Below, piece by piece: positions 43,520 to 56,425 of a stretch of DNA of 64,000 bases. A program made the translations under genes and the position numbers. The stretch is from NCBI GenBank assembly GCA_028023455.1, contig JAQFVV010000021.1, positions 6,784,853 through 6,848,852 of the forward strand, read 5' to 3'. The stretch's first letter is position 1, and each line of letters begins with the position of its first letter. A model generated the notes under the pieces. The model was not told the origin of the DNA. It was given only the letters and a program-made list of their open reading frames with translations, and made no database searches. The stretch comes from Epiperipatus broadwayi (Eukaryota > Onychophora > Udeonychophora > Euonychophora > Peripatidae).

Positions 43520-45466
43520 AAATCATTTCCATTGATTTATTTACTTTTTTGTTCTTTAAGTTTTATTATGATTTCTGTTTTCCGTTAAGATAAATTATAT
43601 AAATGTTAAACTTAAGTCGGGCGTGAATGGCTGTATAGATTTGTAAAGTTATATTAGGGGAGGGTAATCTTAGGTTATTTATGTCGTTGTTAGATTGGGT
43701 CAATGGATTGGATATATTGATGTAGTTAGTAGATGAAGTCGGAGATTCGCTACTGGCAGAATCGTTTATATATACGCCGCACTCACCCGTTTGCCTATGG
43801 AAGGAATTATAAGACGGAGAATGCAGTTCCTTTCTATGGAGTTTTTTTTTTATTGTTCTTCTCGTTAGATAGATGTAATATTCCTATCTGATTGAGAGTC
43901 AATGTCTTTTCTTAATCTCTTTGGTGCTGCCGTATTCTGAATTACATTGAATACATCGATGTATCAGATGGATTGATGCCAGTTTGACTGCGAATTTTAG
44001 CCTAAGGTTAAATAGGGATAGAATGTTTATTGTCAAAAGCAAATTTATATGGTCTATTCATACTTGACCCTAAATAAAAATGCATTAAATTTAAGTTGTT
44101 TATAGACGCTTGCATGGATTGTTTATTGGTTAACTATGTTTTGCGTTTCCATATTTGATCAAAATATATAGACATTCGATAAATAATGATACCTTACGGT
44201 GAGTATCAAAAATGTATTTATTCGGATGTTTTTTAAGTTATTGGAGACAATGCCAGTATCTTATGGTGAATACTATTGGGTTACATATAAAGTTCCCTCC
44301 GCAATTGTCAGTAATCAATAATTTTGTATTTTGATCATTTATGTTTACTTTGAAATGTTTTTGACCGTGAAATCTATGTAACCGGTCTATATTCAACATG
44401 ATAAACAAGCTTTCATAAATTTATCTGTGCGAACTTAATTAAAATGTAAAATTAGAATATAATAGTAATTAAATGTAAATTAGAGTCAAAAATCAAAGTT
44501 AAAAATAATGTTAAATGTTAAAATGTAAAACTAATACTAAAATAATTTTAAATCTTATATATATGTGCATAAATAAATGTTTGTATGCTAATTACTGGCA
44601 GTGGCTTATTTTATTTATTTTTTAATGTTGAAATCTAATTAGATAAGAGATGATATTATTAAATCTCTGCTACTCCCTGAGCTAGTGACATGGGCTAACG
44701 ACGGCGCCAGTTGTAACGATACGGAGAATAGGACTTAACGTAATCTGCACTACGGGGCGCCATCTAGGCATTTGAACCTAGAAAAATTTATAAAGTAGGC
44801 AGATACGTAAGTCAAAAAAAAATTTTTTTTTTTAATTTTGATTCCGGTAGTTAACCAATAAACAATCCATGCAAGCGTCTATAAACAACTTAAATTTAAT
44901 GCATTTTTATTTAGGGTCAAGTATGAATAGACCATATAAATTTGCTTTTGACAATAAACATTCTATCCCTATTTAACCTTAGGCTAAAATTCGCAGTCAA
45001 ACTGGCATCAATCCATCTGATACATCGATGTATTCAATGTAATTTGGAATACGGCAGCACCAAAGAGATTAAGAAAAGACATTGACTCTCAATCAGATAG
45101 GAATATTACATCTATCTAACGAGAAGAACAATAAAAAAAAAAAACTCCATAGAAAGGAACTGCGTTCTCCGTCTTATAATTCCTTCCATAGGCAAACGGG
45201 TGAGTGCGGCGTATATATAAACGATTCTGCCAGTAGCGAATCTCCGACTTCATCTACTAACTACATCAATATATCCAATCCATTGACCCAATCTAACAAC
45301 GACATAAATAACCTAAGATTACCCTCCCCTAATATAACTTTACAAATCTATACAGCCATTCACGCCCGACTTAAGTTTAACATTTATATAATTTATCTTA
45401 ACAGAAAACAGAAATCATAATAAAACTTAAAGAACAAAAAAGTAAATAAATCAATGGAAATGATTT

Positions 45467-45512
<46 letters not shown>

Positions 45513-45606
45513 GAAATACATCAAATAACATTATTAATAAATTAAGTTGGTGAGATAGGATAATATTGCATTATTTACTAAAAAGTTTTAAAATTTAGAG
45601 TTCTTA

Positions 45607-45897
45607 TTGTTTCAAGTGAATATAAAGTTCTTACGATTTTTAAAACGTCCAACTTTATCCGTTGCTTGCCATGAATGTAAATTCCCACGCCATCCTAAAG
45701 AGGTTAATATTCTGAAGGCCGATTTATTTATCCATCCGGAGATTTTTGTTTTAACTGGTCCTCAATGTAGAAAAACGATAGTTCATTTCTCTTTCTTTAC
45801 TAGCAAAACTGAAGGGATTGAACGTGCGTCCTTCAATCTCTTCTCCCGCACCTCCACACTAACATCTATCTGTCACATCGTAATAACCAATCACTAA
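45607..45897 (+). other. 96-codon open frame in right arm, mirrored in left arm
   Basis: Reads FQVNIKFLRFLKRPTL, VACHECKFPRHPKEVN and HPEIFVLTGPQCRKTIV. The mirror copy at 43021-43320 (minus) differs by one internal residue and a longer end. It is antisense to the inward promoter, so it may be the non-coding strand of a transcript. The protein is not recognised. A second Ser/Asn-rich frame at 45082-45420 lies in the same arm. Conservation between arms reflects recent duplication and does not prove coding. Confidence 0.25.
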
Positions 45898-45913
45898 TAA
45901 TTTTCAACCTTGT

Positions 45914-45922
45914 CCTTTTATA
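45914..45922 (-). promoter_or_regulatory. TATA-box-type promoter, right arm, reading inward
   Basis: Mirror of the left-arm promoter (minus-strand TATAAAAGG with CATTACGTCATC beyond). The two promoters face each other across the loop, so transcripts would be complementary. Confidence 0.5.
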
Positions 45923-46924
45923 TTCATTTGAAGGATTGCATTTACATTACGTCATCGATGCGATGATCCTTTTCATTGAGGTCCGATTTCCCAATGGATT
46001 TATTTCATTTGCTAAAAGTTTCTATTGTTTTCCTATCTGACTGATGTTTTTACATTTAAATGCCCAAGGCTGGTTTACATTTAACTAATTAACAATCATT
46101 TCCATTTCTGATTAATTAATCTGTTTTCCAAATCAAATATATATTTTTATCTCTAAATCTTTTTAAGTTTTTGTTTTTAAAATACCTTTTCTATTTTTAA
46201 TACAGTTTTATTTTAATAATTTTTTATATCTGTGCGATTTAATATATACGAGTTTAAGATGATATTTAATTTCAATTTTTAATTCTAAAAGAAAATTTTT
46301 AAATGCAAACTTTTTAATTTACTTTCATGTTTAATAAATAAAAAAAAAACAATGTAACGAACGTCTGTGTTCGTTACAATATATATATATATATATTAAT
46401 TATGTGTTGTGAAAAGGAGTTTATAAGCCATTTATTAATATTTTTTAAAGGTAACAGTAACTTATAATTCATTTTTTAAATATTGCTTAATTTTAATAAG
46501 TAACACATGTTCAAAATAAATGTAAACAAATAGTTAAGGTCTCTGACAATGGATGACTAAAACAAGTACTATTTGTGAACTTCCATTGTACGGCATCTTC
46601 TAAAGTACTGAAGATTTTCACAGACATTGTAGGTGTAATAATTAAAAGTATAATGAGGATTTCTAGGTATTTGTCTAGACAAATATCAGCTTTGTTGCAA
46701 TTAGAAAAACAACCAATTAAACGTGACAATTGTAAACTGAACTCATACCATCTAATAATAATAATATTTCTGACTTATCTTTATATTAAAAAATGTAATA
46801 TTTTGGTTTAATAATGCACAACTTTGTTTAAAAACTTAAATATTACTATTTTATAATATTCCCATGCAGTCTATTTATCTTTGAGCTATAATGATCTGTT
46901 TATACTTCTCTTTAATGAATTGTA

Positions 46925-47065
46925 ATATGTGTAGAATGTGCTAAAATGTAGCAGTAGAGAAGATGATAATATGATGATGTAAACACAAAAAATTCTTGAA
47001 AGCACTCATCTATTATATCATCACTTTTATCAGCTTCTCTATTGGTGTGTTTCAGCACACTCTAC
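46925..47065. repeat. Small diverged palindrome
   Basis: ATATGTGTAGAATGTGCTAAA and GCAGTAGAGAAGATGATAA are mirrored by TTATCAGCTTCTCTATTGG and TTTCAGCACACTCTACACATAT around a loop of about 40 nt. Unknown family; GTGCTAAA / TTTCAGCAC differ slightly. Confidence 0.6.
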
Positions 47066-47349
47066 ACATATTTAAGCTAAAAATATTTTTATTTTATTAC
47101 ATGGTCATCTAGTTGTAAAATTAAATGATATTTAGAAATTAGCATAGCAGAACCATTTATTGACTCATAATTTTTTTTGTTTTTGATCAGTTAGAAATCA
47201 ATCTAAAATCTTTACCAATAGTCATGAGTCAGTGTGGTTGAGTGTGCAATACTCACCATGATTAAATATCATTGCATCCATATTATATATTCTGTTTGTT
47301 TGGGAGATCACTGTTTTATTATGAGTCTTAAATAACTAGATCTATAATA

Positions 47350-47935
47350 TTAATTATATGCTGGACTATTTCCTTCTAATATTTATATTTTTAGAAAAAT
47401 TCAAACTTAATTTGAACTTTTCCAAATGCATTGTTAATATATAACAATGTTTTGAATGGTATTTTTCTCTTTTATTCTTCACGTGTTGCTGGCTCACTCT
47501 TCTCCACCTCCTTTTTTATTTTTATTTTTTCTTCTTCTTCTTATTATTGCTATTATTAAGGAAATTGAACCTGGATCATTAATGAACACCATATTTGATA
47601 TGAGACTGTACTAAATTAACTACTCTTTCACAGGCTAGAAAGCATCTACTTGAAGAAGCTAAAGCTGGTGATTTCAATCCCATCATAGTAGTGACACTGC
47701 TCAAGTTCAGCAACCCCTGAAGAATCTAGGATAACAAATGCTATTCAAAACATTATGTTATGTGCTAATATGTATGCTCTTATTAATAGTTAAATGTACA
47801 GTATTTGGAAATAGTTTAAATAAAATTTGAATTTAATAAAAAAACATTTAACATTTAAACAGTTGATGGTTGAAATAGTTCAACATATAATTAACACCAA
47901 AAATTACATCATCACAAACTTTCAGACTTACAAAA
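47350..47935. mobile_element. SINE family A inverted pair
   Basis: Minus copy body at 47350-47510 (GGACTATTTCCTTCTAATATT, AGAAAAATTCAAACTT, CACGTGTTGCTGG) and plus copy at about 47590-47935 (CAGCAACCCCTGAAGAA, TTTAAATAAAATTTGAATTT, CATCACAAACTTTCAG). They meet head to head around 47530-47650, with a pyrimidine-rich CTTCTTCTTC tract in between. Confidence 0.55.
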
Positions 47936-48959
47936 ATTGATATTGAAAATATTGAGGTAGGCATTAAACTTTATCATATAATTCTAAATATCAAGCCATA
48001 TAAAGCTGTAGGACAAACAATAAAATATTACCACATGTGCTATAGTTAATACTAAATTATGAGGTTCCTAATTTATAATCAGCTTTATGAAACTTTAATA
48101 AAAAAATATAAATTAATATCTCATATTTTAGATACATAAATACCCATGCACATGCATTTAGATGTGTATAATGATTAAGCAGTATGCTGGAGGTATACAT
48201 AAACCAATCAAATTAGTTCACTGTGTCTGATATGAGATCCATTTTGTTATATGCTATTGTGTAATAAAAAAATTGGATTGACCTACATACATGTCTTAAA
48301 CAACATCTAATTATCATGTGAGCTAGAGATTTAAACACATTAGTTTTCCTTCTTAGAATAATAGTATGACCTGCTACTTAAATACAGTGTTCACAAACTT
48401 AAATTTGGACATTCATGAACAAACTCATACCCACAGTATTAAATATTTTAATAGATGAAGATGATTTCTGTCCACATTATAACACCCAATGGAATTTTAT
48501 AAGTTACTCTTTGAAATATTTATATATGTATAAGTATGTGTGTGTATGCATGCTTATGCAAGAGCATGCATTCATGTTGGTAATGTCTATGCTGGAAAAA
48601 CATTTATAAGCAATTTACAGTATATCGATATTAAATCTACCATTTCATCAGCTTTTGATCATCAGAAGAAAAGACCTCAAAGTAGAATATCTTATAATAC
48701 ATGAATTTCTTTTAATAACTTGTAGCTTTTATGCTGACCAATGATTATTTTGAGAAATATATAGTGAGATGAGATGGATATATATTTTGCACTGCTTGAT
48801 AGCTCACAAAAATATGGAGCTGACATTAAGAATTCTGTGAATTAATTTGATTGGTTACACCTACACACACACACACACATAATTTGGGTGGGAGTGCAAG
48901 TGCACTAAAAGTGTTTAAAATCAATCCCTACTTTCATGATAGTTTGTAGTAATAGAAAA

Positions 48960-49310
48960 GACATTATATTGGTATTTCATGCAGAATAAACATCTCTCCA
49001 TTTTTTTAATTCTTAATTACTCCTTCCTATATCATTCATCCATTTATGTAAGTTATATTCTAAGATCTTTGATATCTCTTGTAATGGGTAATGGAATATG
49101 TGTCTTAGATACATTTGAGTGTCTTAATTTTTTTAATGACATTAGTAATATCAACTTGTTCTCTCATCCTGTGTATTTAACATTTGGTCTCTGCACATTA
49201 ATTCTAGTCATTCATCTCTGTTTTGGTCAGAAGTCTTTACATTGCTTTTATTTTATGTACCCAGTCGTAATTACACAAATCAACACTAGTTACATATATT
49301 TACTAGTTAA
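48960..49310 (-). pseudogene. Third RTE C-terminal remnant
   Basis: On minus, REQVDITNVIKKIKTLK corresponds to the VTDIIKRLK segment of the RTE tail at 31740-32050. KWMNDIGRSN and LKKWREMFILHE correspond to the WMDEI and E-FIL ends. Separated by stops and shifts. The 116-aa plus-strand frame over the same span is its shadow. Confidence 0.55.
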
Positions 49311-49874
49311 TCTGGCCTACAATATATAGCAGTATTGGCAAACCTATGACCTGTGGGTCAGACACTGACCCACACAGGCTTTTTAAACGACACATGCATT
49401 GATTTTTATAAAATTATTTTTTATATCATAAAAAAGAGAACAGACAATCAAAAATATTAAAAATATATATATCTAATGTCGAATTTATTAAAAATATTTT
49501 CAAGTGGACATTGGCTAGCTGATTTTCTATCGTATCATTGCACCTGTGTATGAGATACATGGTCATAAAATGTCATGTTTTGTCCTTTTGTCATGAAGTG
49601 TGTATAACTCATAATAGTTAGTTATAAACTTGATGCACATACATATTCATTGCATCATAGAATGGGGAGATGTACCAGATTGGGGATATAATAGTGCTGA
49701 ACTAAATGGCAGCCTTATCGTACACATCTAGAAGTGTTTAATAATTCAACAACATTATTATTTTTTTATTATTAATGTTTCTTATCTATATATGTATGTA
49801 TATCAAGTATATTAATATTTCTTCTCAAATTATTGTATTCTAAATATAAATATTTTTAGTTGTAGCCCTGCACT

Positions 49875-51897
49875 ATGTCGGTGGTTAAAAAAATAAAAAC
49901 AAACGGTTCAAGTTCCAGATCATATCAAACAGAATGGTTTAATAAATATGGTGTGATTGAAAAGAATAAAACGACTGTGTGTGTAATTTGTAACGAAAAA
50001 GTCACTTCGCGTACATACAATGTAAAAAGACATTTTGAAAATTTGCATTCTAATCTTGGCCTTTCAAAAAGTGAAGAAAGAAAAACATATTTTTTACAAA
50101 GGGAAAAAGGGAATCATTCACAGATCAGTGTTTTAAAAACTTTTTTGATTTCAAAAAATAACATTACAGCTGCTAGTTTTCAAGTTGCACATTGCATTGC
50201 TCACCACGGGAAACCTCTTTCAGAAGAAGAGTTTGTGAAACAAGCATTTTTAGAATGTAGTGCTACTTTGTTTGCAGAGTTTAAAGAAAAAGATTTGATT
50301 ATAAAGTGTATAAATGAGTTACCAATAAGTCGCAATACAATTAAAGATTGAGAAATAGAATTAGAAAGAAATATTTGTTTGCAAATACATAATGACTTAA
50401 ATTACGAAGAAATGTATTCAAGTAATGATGTAATGATGTAAATAATTATACACAATTAGCAGTTTTTGCTCGATATGAAAGAAGAGCTAATGAAACTAAT
50501 AACGTTGAAAGGGAAGTGTACTGGTCTTGATATTTTTAAAGAATTTGATATTGCATTTAAAGAAAGGGATATTGACCTACAGAAAATTGTTTCTGTAACA
50601 GCAGACTGTGCACCCAATATGATGGGGAAGGACATTGGTTTTATCCAGTATCTTAAGCAAAGTATTACACATTCTCTGATTGAATTTCATTGTATACTAC
50701 ACCAGCAAGTTCTTTGTGTGAAGCAAGGTTTAAAAACATTTTTCAATTTAATGCTAGTTCTTAATAAATGACAATTTGCACAATTATTAGAGGAAATTGA
50801 GTGGCAGTGTTCAGTGATTTTGACATAAAACAATGTTCGATTGCTCAGTTGTGGTCAAGTTCTTAATCGGTTTGTCATTTTATTAGAAAAAAATAAGCTT
50901 CTTTTTTTTATATGTCATAGCATCGGCCGGGAGGCGATCCCACAACCATCTTCAACCAACTACTTGCTTGCAAGTCGGCTGCGATGACCTCTCGGCTAAC
51001 AACGCTTGACAAATTAAACTTTTTTGAAAGTAAAAAACAATAGTTTTGATGAGTTTTCAAATATAGATTGGATAAATGATGTAATGTTTTATAAGCGACA
51101 TCACTCAGCATTTTAATAAACTGAATAAAAAACTTCAAGGAAATGAACAAATTGTTTTAATGATGTTTGAAAATAATAAAATTTTTATGACGAAACTTGA
51201 CATTTTACTAAAGATTTGGAAATGAAAATCATGAAATATTTTCCTCAATTGCAAAACAATTTCAAAACACAATTTTTGAAAATAAGCTTGACGTTCAAGA
51301 AAATGCAATTAAAAAATATTTAATGATTATACGGGAAATAAAACAAGCTTTTGAAGAAAGATTTAGTCAATTTTAAAGTTTGGAAAATACATTTCATTTT
51401 ATTTTATATCCATACAAAATAGAATTCGAAAGAATGGAGTTAAACAAATTTATGTGGCTAGATATCCATGATCTAGAAATGGAATTAGTTGAATTTCAAA
51501 GCAACATAGTGTGGAAAAATAAATTTGAAAACTTGATTTCCGAAGTAGAAGGAAAAATGTCTGAAAGTAGTGCAGATAATAATGATCCCACACTAAAAAT
51601 TAAAAATATTATATTCGACATATGGGATTCTTTACCAAATAATTTTGTATCTATGAAAAAACTTGATAATGCTCTTTTAACGATGTTTGGGTCTACATAT
51701 TCGTGTAAAAAATGTTTTCTTCAATGAATTTTGTAAAATCTACCAATAGAAATAAACTTGGAAATGAATTGACTGCAAAATGCGTTAAACTAATGAATAC
51801 CGAATATGAACCTAATATTAAAAAAAAATATCTGAAAATAACAACAGATTTCTCATTAAATACACTTCAACTTTATTATACATACATATACCTGTAA
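49875..51897 (+). pseudogene. hAT transposase (BED finger, ZBED/GTF2IRD2-like), broken
   Basis: The N-terminus (49875-50351) holds a BED zinc finger: EWFNKYGVIEKNKTTVCVIC then KRHFENLH, with Cys36, Cys39, His53 and His58. After a stop at 50349-50351 and a frameshift near 50460, a catalytic-core piece reads KCTGLDIFKEFD, VSVTADCAPNMMGKDIGFI (first catalytic Asp region) and FHCILHQQVLCVK. Further frames lead to the C-terminal dimerisation region (51380-51727, then shifted at 51712) with ALLTMFGSTYSCKKCF, MNFVKSTNRNKLGNELT, NTEYEPNIKK. Several stops, two or more shifts and a SINE insertion make it a pseudogene. Confidence 0.85.
50914..51010 (-). mobile_element. Family C tRNA-like element inside the hAT transposase
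   Basis: On minus: GTCAAGCGTTGTTAGCCGAG, AGGTCATCGCAGCCGACTTG, then GGGATCGCCTCCCGGCCGATGC. It starts and ends like 7528-7618, so the ends are reproducible. It interrupts the transposase between FVILLEKNKL and the following core piece, dating its insertion after the hAT element. Flanking AT-rich direct repeats are too diverged to call. Confidence 0.6.
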
Positions 51898-52479
51898 CTA
51901 TATCTATTAATAAATAATATTTCATAATATATATGTGATTTTTTTTATTCCCTGTTCATTTAATTACTGAGTACAGGAGTGACTGCTGACTGGGCATGGT
52001 GTCACCTGGTGCAATAATTTATAGTATCACCACAATTATATTAATTTTTTGATGTCAACCTTTATTTTTTCCTCTTCATTTGCAAAAGCATAAGTTGTAA
52101 AAGAAAAAGGAAATGTACATTTTTTAGAAGATTTTAAAAGAGAGAACCAAAAAAAAAAGTAATTTTAATCGTCCCCCCCCCTTTCCAAGTGATGCCACTG
52201 ACTTAGTGACCCACAAGCTAGTATTAAAAAAAAATAATGAACAATTTGACCCACTTCTCAAAAAGTTTTGCTACTACTGATATACAGGATTTCTAGGTGA
52301 TCATTCATTCTATGTACTAATTGAGCCTAATATGGCTAACTTCAGTGATCAGATGGAAACCAGTGTGTCAACAGAGATTGCATTGTTGAAGCCATTATAT
52401 TACTACTTTGTCATATGACCATAATTCGAATGCACACATAATCATAAGAAGAATATATAATTACTATATGTGATCATTT

Positions 52480-52925
52480 TTGGACTATTTATATCATCTA
52501 TCATTAAAAAAATTTTAAAATTTCCAAATACAAACAGCTGTTAGTAGTGCAGGTTAGTAGATTGTTACACAATGTTTGAAGTGCTATTATTCTCTGCTCT
52601 TCTTTGGGTATTGATAACATGACCAGAGACAATGCTAACATAGGAGTTGAACTTACACCTTTAGATTCTTGAATATTGAATTTTAAGGCTACACTCTAAC
52701 CAACTGTGCCAATATTAGCTGAAGAAAACCAGACAGTAATTCTACTCAAACGTTGTATAATCTACTAACCTGAGTTGTCTTTGTGTGATATTACTATTAG
52801 TTATTTATATTCGGAAAAGTAAATAAAGTTTAAATTTTTTTAGAAAATCAACATTTAATGATAGATGATGGCAATAGACCAACGCATCTAAAACCCCGTC
52901 ATCCCAAATCTTTAGGAAAGCATCA
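52480..52925. mobile_element. SINE family A inverted pair
   Basis: Minus copy 52480-52715 with head (TAACCAACTGTGCC as A-box side; GGAGTTGAACTTACAC as B-box side) and plus copy body about 52735-52925 (AAGTAAATAAAGTTTAAATTT, ATAGATGATGG, CCCGTCATCCCAAATC). It lies about 200 bp downstream of the hAT element. Confidence 0.55.
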
Positions 52926-54133
52926 TTACTATATATATATACTTCTTTTTCAAATCATCTCTTTTTAATATTAAAAATTCATATATATATATATAGCATT
53001 TCATATAATATTTAGTGGCAAAATGTGTTAGTTTATTTTATTTTTATTTAATAATTTATTCAAAAATATTCATAGTTATATGTTTATTTATTTATTTTAA
53101 AGAAATACATGTAAAATTTTTATAATCTTAATATAAATTACAGCGTAGAATATAATCAAAGAAAAACTTTAGAATCATCTGTTACATTAAAAAAATTGAT
53201 GGATTTTCGATTAAAAAAGCGTTTCACTCCGTAAAATATTAAATTTTTAAATATTAGAAAGCTTTTTTGAAAATTAAGTCTACTAACAATGTAAATGAAC
53301 TTAAATTACTATTTAAATTCTGAGAGATAATATTAGTGTAAAATAAGATTTTTTTTAACCTTTTTTTTTTTTAATTTCAAATGAGAGGAGGAAAAAATCT
53401 TTTTTGCTAAAATTAAAAGTTTGAACTAAAATTTAATTTTAAATCTTAATGATTAAATTCTTGAAGGGAAAAACTGAAAATTACTCCCAATAAATTAAAT
53501 TTTGAATGCAAATTTATTTTTTTTTTTTAACAATATCGGTAAATTACCATTTCAATAGTTTTTTTTCTTTCACTTTTAAAAATCAATTTTAATGACAAAT
53601 GAGATAAATCTGGTTGAAGACATTGTTGTTATTACTGTTTTACATAATAATTTTTTGTTTAAATATTTTATTAGAATGGTGATATTTTTTTTGCAAAAAA
53701 ATTAAATTTCAATATCTTTGCCCTTAAGAAATTCAGGAAGTGTTAAACACATTAAAATAGCATACTCTAGTGAACATTTTTGCAACATAATAATTAGTTC
53801 CTTGAATTAATATATATACGAGTATTAAGCCATACATGCTAGCAGAAAATTTGTTATTCTGTATAAATTACAACATAACATTGCTCATGCTTAAACAAAC
53901 CAATAGAATATCAGCAAACTGTTGTCAAAGAAATATAACAATTATACAATAAATAGATTAGGAAGTTTTAATTTCAATCTGTTTCAGCCATTGCTTTTAT
54001 TTACAGCCTATTTAAACATCATAGAAAAGAATAGTAAGTGGATTCCATTTATAGTCTAACTGTAGTGCTGTCTTGACAACAGACTGTTGATATTCTTTTG
54101 CTTAGTTTAAGCATGAAGACTATAGTGATGTAA

Positions 54134-54211
<78 letters not shown>

Positions 54212-54610
54212 CTATCTTAAAATAAACAACATGAAAATGTATAGATAAGACAGTCATAGCACCATAGAAGTATGGTGTTTTCTCCACCAATAGTGAAGTC
54301 TGTGTTACATTACAATTAACTTTTTTTTACAGTCAGTATTTTAAAATTTATGTGATCCAACTCAGATTAAGAGGATAAGTGTATTTTTAGAGGAAATTAG
54401 CTAGATACCCATTTACTAACTTCAATGGATAATTTTCTAGGTTTTTACCTAAAAGAAACCCAAAACCTGGAAAATTTCAAGGTTCATGTAATCTGGACTT
54501 GAACAAAAGTCATAAACATGATAGTTGAATGTATATCTATTGTGTCAAATATTTATTTATAACTACATTATTATTATAATCAATTATAATGTCAAATTAT
54601 TGCCAATGGT
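52926..54610. other. AT-rich stretch with (TA)n tracts
   Basis: (TA)n runs at about 54138-54167 and 54172-54209; shorter ones near 52930 and 52980. TGTCTTGACAACAG at about 54071 echoes the dispersed repeat of 1-105. No coding sequence recognised. Confidence 0.5.
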
Positions 54611-54699
54611 TTTACCATTCTACATGGTTTGGTGCAGATGTATGTATTCCAGACTCTGTAGTTCAAGATTCATTGATCATAGACTACCATAATTGAAGT

Positions 54700-55205
54700 G
54701 TTTTCCTGAAGGTTTGTGATGATAGTGATTTAGTTGTATTTATATGCTGGACTATATCCATCATCTATTATGAATATTAATTGTCTTTAAAAAAATTAAC
54801 TTTTATTTAAATATTTCAAATACATTCAAATGTTAGTAATGGCACATCAAACAGGTTAGTAAATGCACAATGTTTCAAGAGGTAATATTCTCCCCTCTTC
54901 TTCAGATATTTCTGGCCTGACCAGTGGCAGTACTAGCATGGGAATTGGATCTGGACCCTTAAATTCTTGAGTATTAAATTTTAAGGTAAAGGTCCAGGTT
55001 CAATTCCTGGCTAATATTGTCATTAGTCAGGCCAGCATCACCTGGAAAAAGGGAAGAGTAATACTTCTCAAAACATTATGCATATACTAATCTGTGGCTA
55101 TTATTAACAGTTGAATGTATTTGAAATATTTAAATAAAGTTAAATTTTTCGAATGACATTTAATACTCATATTAGATGATGGAAATAGGTCAACATATAA
55201 ATACA
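54700..55205. mobile_element. SINE family A inverted pair
   Basis: Minus copy (tail TTCCTGAAGGTTTGTGATGA at 54712, body to about 54985, with GTGGCAGTACTAGCATGGGA by the head) and plus copy from about 54985 (CCAGGTTCAATTCCTGGC B-box side, CAGCATCACCTGGAAAA, TTTAAATAAAGTTAAATTT, ATATTAGATGATGG). They join head to head through their tRNA-like parts. A family D fragment (TGGTTTGGTGCAGATG) lies just before at 54625. Confidence 0.65.
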
Positions 55206-56349
55206 TCTCCCATGCTTGAACTTATTATGAATTTCCAAGAAATAAAGCCTTCAATTATTTTATATTTAAATATTAATTTATTGCTGCTCTTCCAGATCCT
55301 AAATAAAGTGTAATCAACTGGAACATATCTATCAATAATTTAATCAATAAATATTCACTGTATACATACTTTCTAAGCCTGAGTCAAACTCTTATCAGTA
55401 ATAGAATTTTTATTTCAGTTATCTATCCTGAAACTAGAATAGTTAATTATCCAATATCAGAAGGTATTTTTTCAACTACTTTTAGCTAAAGAGTAAAGAA
55501 TTTTCAAATGCTTAAATATTCACTATCTAACAATTATCTGATCTATAAGAGGTTGAGGTTTTTTTGCAAGGACTTATTTTTTTTAAAAAAGGTTTATCTA
55601 ATTTATATAAAGACATCAATAAATCAAAGTTTGAACAACCTTAAACAGTCTATTTCAATGCAAAATTAACTGCTTCATATTATACATTTAAAAACAGTTA
55701 TGGATTAGTGATTTCTCTCATAGTTAAATTGGCAGTTAGCGTGGGATTTATGGTTTTTTCCCTGTTTAACTCTTTGATTAAAAATAACTAGATATTGTTA
55801 ATTCTATAACTCTCATATTTACTGAGAATCATTAGGCAATTTCCCTCAGAAAAGATGTAGAAATACCACTGTCTTATATTTCTATTTCATCATTAATGTA
55901 ACTTCATAATAGGATTTTTTTTAATAATGTAGTTTCTATGGTACTGCTTTTATTGATTTTTCAATTGAAAAAAAAAAAACTGAAGAGATCAGTTATCTTA
56001 TGGACATATAAATATCAATAGTCTTTATTCTACTGTTCTTGAAGAGGAAATGTCTTTTAAGGGAATTTCTTCCTTCTGGTCTTCTTTTTAATCAAAGTAA
56101 TTGTAATAAAAATATATAATTTTTTCCCTTGTTTATTACATATTTCTGATTATTTTACATTCTAATTGGTTGACAATTTTTTAAAACAAAAAGAGTGCTC
56201 ATATTCAATTTAATTTTATTCGTTTACATTTTATTTTTATAAAGAGAAGTTAATAAACTAAACCACAATATTAGCAATAAAAAATGCAGTGTAGGTTTGT
56301 CCATGGTGTTAAAAATTTTTCAAATACGTGAATAATTACACAACAAATA
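55206..56349. other. AT-rich stretch, nothing recognised
   Basis: No genes, RNAs or repeat families were recognised. Confidence 0.4.
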
Positions 56350-56425
56350 TCCGAGTGGTCAGCACAGCTGCCTTACAAGCAGTTGTCCCGGGTTTGCGGA
56401 TTCGCTTCCCGATTGATGCTTTGAC
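56350..56425 (+). mobile_element. Family C tRNA-like element, 5'-shortened
   Basis: CCGAGTGGTCAGCACAGCTG, CCTTACAAGCAGTTGTCC, CGGATTCGCTTCCC, ending ATGCTTTGAC. Very similar to 7528-7618 but missing the first 15 or so bases. Confidence 0.6.

Larger units (their letters stand above)
49330..52279 (+). mobile_element. hAT DNA transposon, inactive, with TIRs and 8-bp TSD
   Basis: The left end CAGTATTGGCAAACCTATGA and the inverted right end CAGTAGTAGCAAAACTTTTT share CAGTA-T-GCAAA-CT. Directly outside are ATATATAG (49322-49329) and ATATACAG (52280-52287), an 8-bp duplication with one mismatch, the hallmark length for hAT. Inside are a GACCCAC motif near both ends (CTGTGGGTCAG about 49351; TTTGACCCAC about 52247) and a broken transposase. 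A family C tRNA-like element has inserted at 50914-51010. Confidence 0.88.

Noticed and set aside
48979-49329. 116-aa plus-strand frame as a membrane protein
   Set aside because: It is the shadow of an RTE remnant on the minus strand; hydrophobicity comes from AT-rich composition.
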